From the NCBI GenBank assembly GCA_009886045.1, contig VFJO01000181.1, forward strand, positions 1 through 49,481: 49,481 nucleotides of DNA. Reading direction: 5' to 3'. The position numbers and the translations under genes are program-made. The stretch is from Verrucomicrobiota bacterium (GTDB taxonomy: Bacteria > Verrucomicrobiota > Verrucomicrobiia > Chthoniobacterales > Terrimicrobiaceae). The stretch's first letter is position 1; the number at the start of each line of letters is the position of its first letter. Below, one piece after another: positions 24,746 through 34,114 of the stretch. The notes under the pieces are model-generated. The model had not been told where the DNA came from and made no database searches. It saw only the letters and a program-made list of their open reading frames with translations.

Positions 24746-26383
24746 TCAGACCCGTCGAATCCAGCTGTAGGGGATAGCCCCATGCGAGAGCATCCAGTCA
24801 TTGAACTTTCTCAATGGCCAACCAAGCTCAAGTACAAAGTGCCGGTGGAGCTTTTCGACCTCAAGCCGCCCCAGCAGATAGCTCATTGGCACAGTCGGGC
24901 TGGCAGTGTACCAGTTCGCATCTGCCACGGCTCGCGCGGCAGTGAAGCCGACGCCATTTTGCAGTCGCTTGGCAGCTGCGGCATGGCTGAGCGTGCCGCC
25001 GTGCAGACCACAATCGATTGCAATGCGATGCGCTCGCCAGAGAGAATCGTGGAGTTGAATCAATTCCGCGCAAGGAGTGTCCACGAGCCCATGCTCGACG
25101 GCGAGTTTCTCACACCACATCGTCCAGCCTTCGTAAAAAATCGAGTGCGCAAATAAGCGGCGGAGGCGACTGGGGTGGTGGAATTGAACAACCAACTGCA
25201 AGTGGTGGCCGGGATAGGCCTCATGAACCGCCGTGAGTTCCAACCCGTGGTGCTGGCGAATCTCTGCGAGTTTTTTCCCCGAATCCCGCTGGCCAAGGCT
25301 GAGGTCATTAACCCAAAAGATGCCGGTTTTATCGCGGGAAAATGGCTCCGGCGCACTGTAGGCGGCGGTTGGAAACTGATGCTTCAAAAAGGGCGGCACC
25401 GGAAGAACCTTGAGTGTGTCGCCTTGGGGAAGGGTCACCAGCCCGAGCGTCTCAAGTCGGGCTTTGATCTCGAAAGTGGACTGGCGATAAAGCTCCAGCA
25501 GCGGATGCTTGGTCGTCCATCCCTCAGCCGCACGCTCGATGAGCTCCCGAGCAGTCTTGCGTCCATATCTGCGCGCAGCTTTTTCGAGAAGAAATTCATG
25601 ACGTTGCACTTCGTACTCACCCAGCGAGCGAGCTTCTGTGAGCGAGAGGTCAAGACCGAGATTCTCACGAATGAGAAACTCAAACCGTTCGCGACCGATG
25701 GCAAATCCGCCTTTCGGGCCAGCCGGCAGCATGGTGATGCCAGCGGCAAACTCCTGGAACGCCTTGGCGGCACCATTAAGAATCAAAGCCAAATGTTTCG
25801 GCTTCGCTGAAAGGCTGCAAAGCTCAGTCTCCAAGCCACGAAGAAATTCAACAGCTCCAGCACAAGATTGGACGCCGAGCGAAGTCCAAAGCGGATCAGG
25901 CAACTCGATGCAGCCAAGGCCAGCACGAAGATAGGCGGGGATTTTTTTCAGACGAGACTCGATCGCAGGGAGAGCTTGGCGCAGCTTGCCAGAGTTCCTC
26001 ACGACAAGTTCGAAAATCGCATCGATCGCGGCATTTGAATGGGTCTGGGGGTTTGTGCGCCAGCGCAGCAGATCGCGCTCGGAGAGGAGATCTGTGCGGA
26101 GCCTCGCCAAGAGACCTCGCCGGTCGAGCCAGTCGTCACCTTCAAAAGCCGCTTCCGGCAAGGCTTCCACCGCGCCAAGGGTTCGCTCCAGAAGCGCGAT
26201 GTGTTTGCGATGGATGTCCGGCGTGTTGCGACTGAGCAGCGCATCGTATTGGCGGAACCCCAACTTGCTCGCCTGCTCAGGAAACAACTCGCACGATTCC
26301 TCAAGCCAATCTTTGGCGACAGAGGCAAAGTTCGCCCGGATTTTGACGTCCGCAGGACCTGAATGTCTGGATTTGGATGGCAT
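24746..26383 (-). CDS. DUF885 family protein (putative metallopeptidase)
   Basis: The protein has 545 residues of the DUF885 family. The motif HEAYPGHHLQ at about 387-396 matches the metal-binding HExxPGHH of this family, with a probable further Glu ligand in FYEGWTMWCE. The N-terminal half is helical, as in other members. No signal peptide is seen, whereas many DUF885 proteins are exported, so it is probably cytoplasmic. It follows the glycosyltransferase gene by one base on the same strand, at the end of the plsY-gpsA-glycosyltransferase operon. The substrate is unknown. Confidence 0.9.
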   Translation of the reverse strand: MPSKSRHSGPADVKIRANFASVAKDWLEESCELFPEQASKLGFRQYDALLSRNTPDIHRKHIALLERTLGAVEALPEAAFEGDDWLDRRGLLARLRTDLLSERDLLRWRTNPQTHSNAAIDAIFELVVRNSGKLRQALPAIESRLKKIPAYLRAGLGCIELPDPLWTSLGVQSCAGAVEFLRGLETELCSLSAKPKHLALILNGAAKAFQEFAAGITMLPAGPKGGFAIGRERFEFLIRENLGLDLSLTEARSLGEYEVQRHEFLLEKAARRYGRKTARELIERAAEGWTTKHPLLELYRQSTFEIKARLETLGLVTLPQGDTLKVLPVPPFLKHQFPTAAYSAPEPFSRDKTGIFWVNDLSLGQRDSGKKLAEIRQHHGLELTAVHEAYPGHHLQLVVQFHHPSRLRRLFAHSIFYEGWTMWCEKLAVEHGLVDTPCAELIQLHDSLWRAHRIAIDCGLHGGTLSHAAAAKRLQNGVGFTAARAVADANWYTASPTVPMSYLLGRLEVEKLHRHFVLELGWPLRKFNDWMLSHGAIPYSWIRRV

Positions 26384-26384
26384 T

Positions 26385-27476
26385 TTAATGGGAGTGGCTT
26401 GGACGCTCTAAAAAAGACGACTTTGATTGATTAATGATCTCAAGGGTTTCCCTCGCATTGCGCTCCATGGAAAACTCTCTGGCCAGATCGAGGCAAGCAG
26501 GACGGGCACCGGCACGCCGATCTGCCTCCCTCCATGCCTCGAGCGCGGTAGCCAGCGCGAGCGCATCCCCGGCAGGCACAAGATCCCCGTGAATCCCGGG
26601 AGTCAGGATTTCAGAAAAGCCGTTGGCGTGGGTGGTGATCACCGGCAGGCCAGCAGCGAGGGCTTCAAGACAGGCGTTCGAGAAGGGATCATACCAGGTC
26701 GGCAGTACTAGGATATCCGCCGCAGCGAAGAGCGAGGCGATGTCAGTAACAGCGCCGAGAAAATGGGCGTTCCTGCTGGGGTAGAGGTCCGCCGGACCAC
26801 GACCTGCAACGAGCAGCGTGGCATCATCGAGCATTTCCGTGGCTTTGATGGCGGTTGAAAGCCCCTTTCGTTCCCAACCGGTGCCGAGAAAAAGAACACA
26901 GAAGGTCGAGGGGTCGAGGCCGAATTTTTGACGTGCCACCTCACGCGGTGGGAGATCACCGAGGGGATGGATGCCGTTGTAAACGACACGCACACGATCC
27001 TCAGGAAAAGCAAAGCAGGTCAGGATCTCGTCGCGGATCATCCTCGAGTTTGCGATGACGAGACCTGTCCTTGAGGGATCGAAAACAGACCTCTCCAATT
27101 CAAGAATCTCGGCGTGCTTACGATTCATCCAGCGCGTAGCCCGTTTCCACAACGGCTCAAATGCATCTCTCCGGCTAAGCCAAGCCGCATGCACACCATC
27201 CCCCGCCCGGTAAACATCGCATCCCGGCACGCGTTCCAAGCTGAAATGAATATCACAGCTGGTACGAGCATTTTGAAACGCAGTGGCAAACTCCCGTGGC
27301 GTATTTCCGGGCAAACGGAGGATTTCTCCGAACGGCCAGCGCTCGGCCGGCCAGTCAGAGGTTGTGACAAGTGTCGTTTCCTCTCCCGCATTTTGAAGCG
27401 CGGCGGCAAGTCGGATCAAATAAGCCTCTGCCCCACCCGTGCTGGAGTGTCCTCGCCGGACAAATCCGATTCTCAT
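26385..27476 (-). CDS. Glycosyltransferase family 4 (WaaG-like)
   Basis: This is a GT-B-fold glycosyltransferase of 363 residues. The acceptor domain begins MRIGFVRRGHSSTGGAEAYL with the glycine-rich loop, and the donor domain shows VLFLGTGWERKGL and the end motif DPFSNACLEALAAGLPVITT, which matches the E/D-x7-E nucleotide-sugar contact of GT4 enzymes. It resembles lipopolysaccharide core glucosyltransferase WaaG. Its ATG overlaps the gpsA stop (ATGA). A role in outer-membrane glycolipid synthesis fits the neighbourhood of phospholipid genes, but sugar and acceptor are unknown. Confidence 0.9.
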   Translation of the reverse strand: MRIGFVRRGHSSTGGAEAYLIRLAAALQNAGEETTLVTTSDWPAERWPFGEILRLPGNTPREFATAFQNARTSCDIHFSLERVPGCDVYRAGDGVHAAWLSRRDAFEPLWKRATRWMNRKHAEILELERSVFDPSRTGLVIANSRMIRDEILTCFAFPEDRVRVVYNGIHPLGDLPPREVARQKFGLDPSTFCVLFLGTGWERKGLSTAIKATEMLDDATLLVAGRGPADLYPSRNAHFLGAVTDIASLFAAADILVLPTWYDPFSNACLEALAAGLPVITTHANGFSEILTPGIHGDLVPAGDALALATALEAWREADRRAGARPACLDLAREFSMERNARETLEIINQSKSSFLERPSHSH

Positions 27477-28492
27477 GAAACGCGCGTGCTGGGTTGCTCG
27501 TTCTCGGGCTTGGGAGGTCGGCCAAGCAGGCAGGACATGGATTCACGAGGCGGTTTGCCCTCGTGGAGTACAGCGCAAACTTCGGCCGTGATCGGGGCGT
27601 CAATGCCAAGTTGCTTGGCGCATTGGGAGGCACTGAGTGCGGTCGGAACCCCCTCAGCCACGGTTTTGAGAGAGGCGATAATCTCCGCAGGCTTCTCTCC
27701 GCGCCCAAGCCGCTCGCCGAACTGCTGGTTCCTGCTTTGCTTGCTGAAGCAGGTGACCATGAGATCTCCAGCTCCGCTGAGGCCGAAAAAGGTTTCGCGG
27801 CGCCCCCCCATGGCGATGCCGAGACGCGTCATCTCGGCAAGCGAACGGGTCACCAGCGCAGCCTTGGCGTTGTCACCCATGCCGAAGCCGTCGCACACGC
27901 CAGCAGCAATGGCATAGATGTTTTTCAACGCGCCACCGAGTTGGATGCCGGTGATGTCATCACTCGTATAAGCGCGGAATGCCTTAGACGAAAAAACGCG
28001 CTGTAGTGGCTCTAGCAAATCGGCGTACCCGGAGCCGATGACACTGGCTGCGGGAATTTGGCGGGCGATTTCCGGAGCGAGATTCGGGCCGGAGAGCACT
28101 GCCAAGCGGCATTGGGGAAGGAATTCCCCGAGAACCTGGCTCATGAGAAGACCGGTGCCGGATTCGATGCCCTTCGTACAGGAAACAACCGCTGTGCCCA
28201 CTGGCAGATTCAAGGCCGCGAGGGACCGGGCGGTTTCCCTCATCACTTTTGAAGGAACGACGACCACGATGAGGTCGGAGCCGGCGAGGGCATCCACTTG
28301 CGATGTGGCATGGATGTTTTCCGGGAGGTTGATATCAGGCAGGTAGTGGGAATTCGCGTGGCGGGAGTTGATTTCCTCCGCCACGGCGGGGTTGTGCGCC
28401 CAGATGGTCACTGGCAGACCGTGCTCGGAAATGAGGAGTGCGAGTGCCGTTCCCCAGCTGCCGCCTCCGATGATGCTAATTTTTTTAAACAT
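27473..28492 (-). CDS. gpsA: NAD(P)-dependent glycerol-3-phosphate dehydrogenase
   Basis: GpsA reduces dihydroxyacetone phosphate to sn-glycerol-3-phosphate, the backbone of phospholipids. The 339 residues open with the nucleotide-binding motif GGGSWGTALA. SCTKGIESGTG, GALKNIYAIAAGVCDG (with the catalytic Lys) and FGLSGAGDLMVTC are conserved. The segment LSGPNLAPEIA differs from the more usual SGPSFAxE. It lies three bases downstream of plsY, so two successive steps of phosphatidate synthesis are co-transcribed. The C-terminal 20 residues beyond LLGR are a Pro-rich tail. Confidence 0.96.
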   Translation of the reverse strand: MFKKISIIGGGSWGTALALLISEHGLPVTIWAHNPAVAEEINSRHANSHYLPDINLPENIHATSQVDALAGSDLIVVVVPSKVMRETARSLAALNLPVGTAVVSCTKGIESGTGLLMSQVLGEFLPQCRLAVLSGPNLAPEIARQIPAASVIGSGYADLLEPLQRVFSSKAFRAYTSDDITGIQLGGALKNIYAIAAGVCDGFGMGDNAKAALVTRSLAEMTRLGIAMGGRRETFFGLSGAGDLMVTCFSKQSRNQQFGERLGRGEKPAEIIASLKTVAEGVPTALSASQCAKQLGIDAPITAEVCAVLHEGKPPRESMSCLLGRPPKPENEQPSTRVS

Positions 28493-28495
28493 GGT

Positions 28496-29140
28496 TCAAG
28501 CTGCGGGGCGGGGTTTCTTTTCGAAACGCTTTTCTGTTCCAGACAGGAGGCGTGAGATATTCGATTTGTGGCGCCAGATGGCGAGCAGGCACATGATGCC
28601 GGCGATGCTCGAGCGCAAAGTATCTCCCTGCCCAAGCGCCCACATGGTGGCGGCTCCCATGGGCAGCGCAACGGCAGCTCCAAGCGACGCGACCGAGACA
28701 TAGCGCGTCGTGTAGAAAAGTGTAAGCCACACAAAAAGTCCAAATGCGAAAACCGGAGGTGGAAACAGCGCAATCATGATGCCGGCCGCCGTAGCAATAC
28801 CTTTCCCTCCTTGGAACTGCAGCCAGATCGGATAGATGTGCCCGATCATCGCAAAGATGGCTCCCACGATACCGGCATTGATCACCGCGGCTTGCGGCGC
28901 GTCATACGCTTTCAAGGCGACCAGGAACGCAACTATCACTGCGAGCCAGCCTTTCAAGGCATCCAGCGCAAACACAGTGTAGCCCCACTTTTTTCCAAGG
29001 ATGCGCAACGCATTCGTCGCGCCGGTGCTGCCGCTGCCTTGCGTGCGTAGATCGATACCTTGCACCTGCCCGGCAAGGAATCCCCATGGAATAGATCCAA
29101 GCAGATAGGCTTGAAGGGCGGCGATAAGGTAAAGGGTCAC
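28496..29140 (-). CDS. plsY: Glycerol-3-phosphate acyltransferase PlsY
   Basis: PlsY transfers an acyl group from acyl-phosphate to glycerol-3-phosphate at the inner membrane. The 214 residues contain five to six membrane helices and the three family motifs: GSIPWGFL, GSGSTGATNALR and FQGGKGIATAAG. The first motif follows the first helix, as expected. It is the first gene of the operon plsY-gpsA-glycosyltransferase-DUF885. The 148 bases upstream separate it from the divergent kinase-like gene and should hold promoters for both directions; none is obvious. Confidence 0.95.
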   Translation of the reverse strand: MTLYLIAALQAYLLGSIPWGFLAGQVQGIDLRTQGSGSTGATNALRILGKKWGYTVFALDALKGWLAVIVAFLVALKAYDAPQAAVINAGIVGAIFAMIGHIYPIWLQFQGGKGIATAAGIMIALFPPPVFAFGLFVWLTLFYTTRYVSVASLGAAVALPMGAATMWALGQGDTLRSSIAGIMCLLAIWRHKSNISRLLSGTEKRFEKKPRPAA

Positions 29141-29288
29141 GCTCCAAGGTAATCCCCCTTGCCGCCCTCTGTCTCAAGAAAAATCCTGCGACCACCCGGA
29201 AGATGACCTTTTTGGAAAAGGCTCGGGGTTTGGACAGGAATGTGCCAATTTGGTAGTGAGATCGAACTCGCATCCCGACTGGATATTC

Positions 29289-29672
29289 ATGCAACAGGTC
29301 AAAGACACACTCCGCGCAACGGTCCGCATCGGCTACGATGGCAGGGTCTCAAAACAATTTCGTGGACCCAAGGCCGCAGAGCGCTTCGCCAATGAAGTGA
29401 AAGTGCTCCGCTACCTTCAAAGCAGGAACTGCCAGTTCGTTCCAAAACTTCTGGAGAGCGACCCGGATGCCCTCAAAATCGTGACATCAAACTGTGGGAC
29501 GCGGATCGAGCACCTTGATGATGCTCGCTGCCGCGAATTATTCGGCGAGCTCGAGCTCTATGGGGTGCGACACGATGATGCCGATATCCGGAATGTCACC
29601 TACCGACAGTCCGATGGTCGTTTTTGCCTCATCGATTTCGAGTTTGCGACGATCCTAGAGCCTGAAAAATGA
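29289..29672 (+). CDS. Miniature protein-kinase-like protein
   Basis: The protein has about 128 residues. GRVSKQFRG and RFANEVKVLRYLQ look like the beta3 Lys and alphaC Glu of a kinase N-lobe. YGVRHDDADIRNV fits the catalytic loop pattern HxDx4N, and LIDFEFA stands where the DFG motif would be. This is close to the minimal set of kinase motifs in half the normal length, as in Bud32/RIO or lipopolysaccharide kinases. The glycine-rich loop is poor. The ATG at 29289 is chosen because the 13 upstream codons lack similarity. Its stop overlaps the start of a PP2C phosphatase (ATGA), suggesting opposing enzymes. Confidence 0.6.
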   Translation: MQQVKDTLRATVRIGYDGRVSKQFRGPKAAERFANEVKVLRYLQSRNCQFVPKLLESDPDALKIVTSNCGTRIEHLDDARCRELFGELELYGVRHDDADIRNVTYRQSDGRFCLIDFEFATILEPEK

Positions 29673-30493
29673 GCGCGCGTCCAACTTCCATCCAACGCCT
29701 CGCATGGTCTGCCCATACGGATTGCGGGAAAATTCGCAAAAACAACGAGGATTCTTTTCTTGGCCTTCTCGTGGATGCTCAAGGCGCGCAGTTACTCGGT
29801 AAGATTGGCGATGCGGACATCACAAAGTCTGATTGCCTCTTTGCCGTGAGCGATGGCATGGGCGGGGCGATGGCCGGAGAATTTGCAAGCCGGATTGCCG
29901 TAGAAAAAATCACCAAACTTCTACCTCCCATTTTTGCTCAGGGAGCGATGGGGATTTCAAGCGGCTTCCGTGATCTGCTTCAGGAGGTGTTTGTCGAAAT
30001 CCACCGCGCGCTTCTTTACCTTGGCTCATGCTACGAGGAGTGCTCCGGTATGGGGGCTACGCTGAGCCTGTGCTGGTTCACTCCGAGCTGGATGTATTTT
30101 GCACACGTCGGCGACAGCCGTATTTACTTCCTGCCAGCAGCTGGCGGAATGAAACAAATCTCAGAAGACGATACCTATGTCGGCTGGCTTTTTCGAAATG
30201 GCCAGATCAACGAGCGCGAGGCAAAAAACCACCCCCAGCGCAATGTCCTCCAAAAAGCTCTCGGCGCGACCCACCAGTTTATTGATCCCCAAGTGGGTGC
30301 CGTGGGCCTCGAGCCCGGCGATCGATTTTTACTCTGCACCGATGGTGTCACCGATGGACTCTACGACGACCGCCTGGAAGAAATCTTGCGCAATGGAGTC
30401 CGAGAAGAGGCAGCTCCAGCGCTGGTTCGTGAGGCGCTCCAAGCTTCGGGCCGGGATAATTCCACCGCCCTGGTAGTGGACATTATCCAGTAA
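29669..30493 (+). CDS. PP2C-type serine/threonine protein phosphatase
   Basis: This is a metal-dependent phosphatase of 274 residues. The acidic metal ligands are all visible: KNNEDSF near the N-terminus, VSDGMGGAMAGEFAS, AHVGDSRIYF, LCTDGVTDGL and GRDNSTALVV at the end. There is no membrane segment or extra sensor domain. It is coupled to the kinase-like gene by ATGA and followed after 49 bases by leuA on the same strand. A phospho-signalling role is likely, but the targets are unknown. Confidence 0.93.
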   Translation: MSARPTSIQRLAWSAHTDCGKIRKNNEDSFLGLLVDAQGAQLLGKIGDADITKSDCLFAVSDGMGGAMAGEFASRIAVEKITKLLPPIFAQGAMGISSGFRDLLQEVFVEIHRALLYLGSCYEECSGMGATLSLCWFTPSWMYFAHVGDSRIYFLPAAGGMKQISEDDTYVGWLFRNGQINEREAKNHPQRNVLQKALGATHQFIDPQVGAVGLEPGDRFLLCTDGVTDGLYDDRLEEILRNGVREEAAPALVREALQASGRDNSTALVVDIIQ

Positions 30494-30542
30494 GACCTCC
30501 GGCTTTTTGAAAACTTGGCGCAGCGCTCCGTGCGGTGCTAGG

Positions 30543-32216
30543 ATGAAAGAACTCATGCAACAGCCGCCTGTCACCAAATACCGGCCTTTTCCACGAATCG
30601 ACCTCCCCGACCGCCAGTGGCCAAACCGTAGCCTCACCTCGGCTCCGATCTGGTGCAGCGTCGATCTCCGCGACGGCAACCAAGCCCTAGCCCAGCCCAT
30701 GAGCGTGGAGGAAAAGCTCGAATACTTCCTCATGCTGGTCGGCATCGGCTTCAAGCAAATCGAGATCGGCTTTCCCTCCGCTTCCCAGATCGAGTTCGAC
30801 TTCTGCCGCCGCCTCATTGAGGAGAACCTCATCCCTGAGGATGTCTCGATCCAAATCCTCTGCCAGTGCCGAGAGGACCTCATCGTCCGCTCGCTCGAGG
30901 CCCTGCGAGGAGCCAGAAACATTATCTTTCACCTCTATAATTCGACTTCTCCAAAGCAGAGGGAGTACGTCTTCCATGCGACTCGAGACCAAGTCACATC
31001 CATCGCCACCCAGGCTGTTTCTTTTTTGAAGGAAAAAAGCCAGCCCCTCATCGCCGAGGGCTCGCGCATCCGTTTGGAATATTCGCCAGAGAGTTTCACC
31101 AGCACGGAACTCGATTTTGCTCTCGAGATTTGCGAAGCCGTCACCGACGTCTGGCAACCGACTGCAGAGGATAAAATCATTCTCAACCTGCCGGCCACAG
31201 TGGAATACGCTACGCCAAACATCCACGCCGACCAGATCGAGTGGATGTCCCGCAACCTGACAAGACGCGCCCTCACGATTCTCTCGCTGCATACCCACAA
31301 CGACCGTGGCACTGGCACTGCCGCCACCGAATTGGCCCTCCTCGCTGGAGCCGACCGAGTCGAGGGCACGCTCTTCGGAGTCGGAGAGCGCACGGGGAAC
31401 CTCGATATCGTCACGGTCGCACTCAATCTCTACACCCACGGCATCCACCCACACCTCGACCTCAGCCGCCTCAATGCCATCCGCGAGGTGTACGAGCGCT
31501 GCACCCGCATGGAGGTTCATCCCCGCCACCCCTACGCCGGCGACCTTGCTTTCACGGCCTTCAGCGGTTCGCACCAGGATGCCATCAAGAAATCCTGGGC
31601 GCACCAGGCCGAAGGCAATCCGTGGGATACCCTCTACATCCCCATCGATCCCGCAGATATCGGGCGCAGCTACAAAGCGATCATTCGAATCAATTCCCAA
31701 TCCGGCAAAGGCGGCGTCGCATACATCCTCGAGACGGAGTTCGGCTACCAGCTTCCTAAAATGCTCCAGAAGGAATTCGGTCGCATCGTTAACGCGGTCT
31801 CAGACGAAAAAGGCACCGAACTCGAAGCAGAAGAAATACACGAACTTTTCCTGAAAACCTATGTCCTTCGCACAGGCAGCGTCAGCCTTCGCGGATTCCG
31901 AGCCATTGAGCGCGGCGAGCAAGTCACAATCGAAGCCGACCTCATCCTTCAAGACCAGCCCGTAACGATCCAAGGCTCCGGCAACGGCCCGATCGCTGCC
32001 TTCGTTCACGCCCTGAGCCAAACAAACCTCCCGCCTGTCGAAATCCAAAGCTACTCCGAGCATTCGCTGGGCGCCGGAGCCGATGCCCGCGCCGTGAGCT
32101 ATATCGAAATCAAAACGCCCGCCGCCCGCACCTACTTCGGCGTTGGCAGCGACACAAACATCGAACTCGCTTCGATCCACGCCATCATCAGCGCGCTGAA
32201 TCGGGCCCTGGCCTAA
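30543..32216 (+). CDS. leuA: 2-isopropylmalate synthase
   Basis: LeuA condenses acetyl-CoA with 2-ketoisovalerate, the committed step to leucine. The product is about 557 residues, the long form. The HMGL-like TIM barrel opens with APIWCSVDLRDGNQAL, LSLHTHNDRGTGTAATELAL holds the metal-binding His-x-His, and DRVEGTLFGVGERTGN follows. The C-terminal regulatory domain, from about residue 420, ends with INSALNRAL-type sequence and normally binds leucine for feedback inhibition. I chose the ATG at 30543; one at 30555 also fits. It is far from leuCD. A strong hairpin lies 72 bases after the stop. Confidence 0.95.
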   Translation: MKELMQQPPVTKYRPFPRIDLPDRQWPNRSLTSAPIWCSVDLRDGNQALAQPMSVEEKLEYFLMLVGIGFKQIEIGFPSASQIEFDFCRRLIEENLIPEDVSIQILCQCREDLIVRSLEALRGARNIIFHLYNSTSPKQREYVFHATRDQVTSIATQAVSFLKEKSQPLIAEGSRIRLEYSPESFTSTELDFALEICEAVTDVWQPTAEDKIILNLPATVEYATPNIHADQIEWMSRNLTRRALTILSLHTHNDRGTGTAATELALLAGADRVEGTLFGVGERTGNLDIVTVALNLYTHGIHPHLDLSRLNAIREVYERCTRMEVHPRHPYAGDLAFTAFSGSHQDAIKKSWAHQAEGNPWDTLYIPIDPADIGRSYKAIIRINSQSGKGGVAYILETEFGYQLPKMLQKEFGRIVNAVSDEKGTELEAEEIHELFLKTYVLRTGSVSLRGFRAIERGEQVTIEADLILQDQPVTIQGSGNGPIAAFVHALSQTNLPPVEIQSYSEHSLGAGADARAVSYIEIKTPAARTYFGVGSDTNIELASIHAIISALNRALA

Positions 32217-32288
32217 CGCGCCATCACCTCAGGTGCTCGATGTCGTCGAGATCCTTTGGCCGCGAACTGGCGGCTCTTCGAACTCCCA

Positions 32289-32340
32289 CGCGTCCACGCT
32301 CGGCCGCAGGCGGCAAGTGGACGCGCGATGTTTTGATTTT
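32289..32340 (+). terminator. Rho-independent-type terminator after leuA
   Basis: CGCGTCCAC (32289-32297) pairs perfectly with GTGGACGCG (32317-32325), and GCCGC/GCGGC forms an inner hairpin. The sequence then reads CGATG followed by TTTTGATTTT. The stem is strong and the T-rich stretch begins six bases later. It separates leuA from the epimerase gene. Confidence 0.65.
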
Positions 32341-32380
32341 ACTCTGGGGTCTCTTGAAATAGCTTGATCCTCATCATCGC

Positions 32381-33427
32381 ATGAAAACCCTCGTCACTGG
32401 CTCCTCCGGCCTCATCGGTTCCGAAGTCTCGATTTTTTTCGCCCGCCAAGGCTGCGCCATCCACGGGGTGGACAACAACCAACGCGCGGCATTTTTTGGT
32501 CCTCAAGGCGACACGCGCTGGAACCAAAAACGCCTCGCAGACATCATCCCCGGCTTCACCCACCACGAACTCGACATCCGTGACCGTCAGGGCGTTCTAG
32601 AGCTCGTGGCAAAAATCAAGCCGGACATCATCATCCACACCGCTGCACAGCCTTCGCACGACCGCGCCGCTGCGATTCCTTTTGACGACTTCGACACCAA
32701 CGCCGTCGGCACGCTAAACCTCCTCGAAGCCGCTCGGCAAGCCTGCCCCGAGTCGCCATTCGTCCACATGTCCACCAACAAAGTTTACGGCGATCGTCCA
32801 AACACCATAGCCCTCCGCGAACTCGACTCGCGCTGGGACTATGAGGATCCAGCCTACGATCATGGCATCGCCGAAACCTTCTCGATCGACCAATCGAAAC
32901 ACTCCCTCTTCGGCGCATCGAAGGTCGCAGCTGACGTGATGGTGCAAGAATACGGACGCTATTTCGACATGCCCACCTGCTGTCTGCGTGGCGGCTGCCT
33001 CACCGGCCCGAACCACTCCGGAGTGGAACTCCACGGCTTCCTCAGCTACCTCGTGAAATGCAATCTCGAAGGCCGCGAATACAAGGTATTTGGCTACAAA
33101 GGCAAGCAGGTGCGCGATAACATCCACAGCGAAGATGTGGCCCGCTTCATGTGGGAATTCTGCAAAGCCCCGCGCATCGCGGAGATCTACAACCTCGGCG
33201 GTGGAAAACAAAATTCCTGCTCAATTCTCGAAGCCTTCGAAATCGCCGAATCCTTCACCGAGAAAAAACAAACCTTCAGCTACGTAGACCAAAACCGCAT
33301 CGGTGACCACATCTGCTACTACAGCGACCTCCGGAAAATGAAATCCCACTACCCTGCGTGGGATATCACCATAAGCCTCTCCGAGACCATCCGCCAAATC
33401 GTCGAAGCCTGGAAAACACGCGGATAA
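32381..33427 (+). CDS. NAD-dependent sugar-nucleotide epimerase/dehydratase
   Basis: This is an extended short-chain dehydrogenase of 348 residues. It has the Rossmann motif [24 protein letters not shown], the catalytic MSTNKVYGD region and a [14 protein letters not shown] helix. Its body resembles CDP-paratose 2-epimerase/CDP-tyvelose epimerase relatives, including [19 protein letters not shown]. The catalytic Tyr-x3-Lys is modified: the Lys aligns in GASKVAAD with Phe rather than Tyr before it, as in some paratose epimerases. A second epimerase lies at 37649 on the opposite strand, separated by an island. Product unknown. Confidence 0.85.
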   Translation: MKTLVTGSSGLIGSEVSIFFARQGCAIHGVDNNQRAAFFGPQGDTRWNQKRLADIIPGFTHHELDIRDRQGVLELVAKIKPDIIIHTAAQPSHDRAAAIPFDDFDTNAVGTLNLLEAARQACPESPFVHMSTNKVYGDRPNTIALRELDSRWDYEDPAYDHGIAETFSIDQSKHSLFGASKVAADVMVQEYGRYFDMPTCCLRGGCLTGPNHSGVELHGFLSYLVKCNLEGREYKVFGYKGKQVRDNIHSEDVARFMWEFCKAPRIAEIYNLGGGKQNSCSILEAFEIAESFTEKKQTFSYVDQNRIGDHICYYSDLRKMKSHYPAWDITISLSETIRQIVEAWKTRG

Positions 33428-33437
33428 AATTCTCCCC

Positions 33438-33692
33438 ATGCGCCAATACCGTCCCGATGTGGAAAGGCAAAAGCGACTTTACTCCCTACTGAAGTCGCAA
33501 GCCCTGCTGAGGCGCTGGCAAGGCAAGCCCCCGATTAACACGGCCATCGCCGAAGGCCGCAAACAAATCCCGGACAACTCGGAAGCCTGGCTCCCCGGAG
33601 GCGTGAAGTGCGTGGCCGACGCCATCTGGATTTCCGAACGCATCAAAGAAGCCATGAAGGAATGGAAAATCCCGTTAACACGCCAGGATTGA
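33438..33692 (+). CDS. Small charged protein of unknown function
   Basis: The protein has 84 residues, basic and mostly helical by eye, with no signal peptide (MRQYRPDVERQKRLYSLLKS at the start). It begins 10 bases after the epimerase and overlaps the nucleotidyltransferase-like gene at its 3' end. I recognise no family. The small size and coupling to a nucleotidyltransferase-like gene resemble an antitoxin-first two-gene module, but this is inference from layout only. Confidence 0.5.
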   Translation: MRQYRPDVERQKRLYSLLKSQALLRRWQGKPPINTAIAEGRKQIPDNSEAWLPGGVKCVADAIWISERIKEAMKEWKIPLTRQD

Positions 33693-34114
33693 TCGCTCAC
33701 CTCGCCTCCAAGCAACGCGTTCTCATGCTTGGAGGTCTGGCCATTGTTTCACACGGCCTCGCCCGGGCTACTTTTGACGCCGATATCTGGCTCGACCCGC
33801 TACTGACTCTCGAGGATTGGTGCACTGCAGTATTGGAGCTGAAAAGACTTTGCCCCCATCTCAAGATTCTGGCCTTGGCTGTCTGGACAGAAATCCCGGA
33901 TGGCAAGCTTGCAGATATTGTCGAGAGGGATGGGGCTATTCGAATCTTTGGAGCAACCCAACCAATCGATGTTTTTCGATGTCCCAATGAAATTCCCATC
34001 GCAGAGTTTGAATCTGCGTGGATGCGTTCACTCCCACTTCAGGACGGAACGCGCCTGCCAGATGAAATCGACCTTCTCATGACCAAGCAACTCACCGGCG
34101 CGACAAGGACATGA
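33662..34114 (+). CDS. Nucleotidyltransferase-like protein (DUF6036-type), frame broken at its end
   Basis: The protein has about 150 residues. VLMLGGLAIVSHGLARATFDADIWLDP matches the GG[LM]A...R.T.D.D signature of minimal nucleotidyltransferases such as DUF6036 and AbiEii-like proteins. The start is unsure: ATG at 33662 or TTG at 33689, which overlaps the previous stop. The frame stops at TKQLTGATRT, just where the family expects a Lys-Asp-x-x-Asp-Ile motif. That motif (RDKDMMDIAFLE) is found in the -1 frame from 34099 and continues into the next ORF. I infer a one-base frameshift or an unusual coupled split gene. Confidence 0.6.
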   Translation: MENPVNTPGLIAHLASKQRVLMLGGLAIVSHGLARATFDADIWLDPLLTLEDWCTAVLELKRLCPHLKILALAVWTEIPDGKLADIVERDGAIRIFGATQPIDVFRCPNEIPIAEFESAWMRSLPLQDGTRLPDEIDLLMTKQLTGATRT

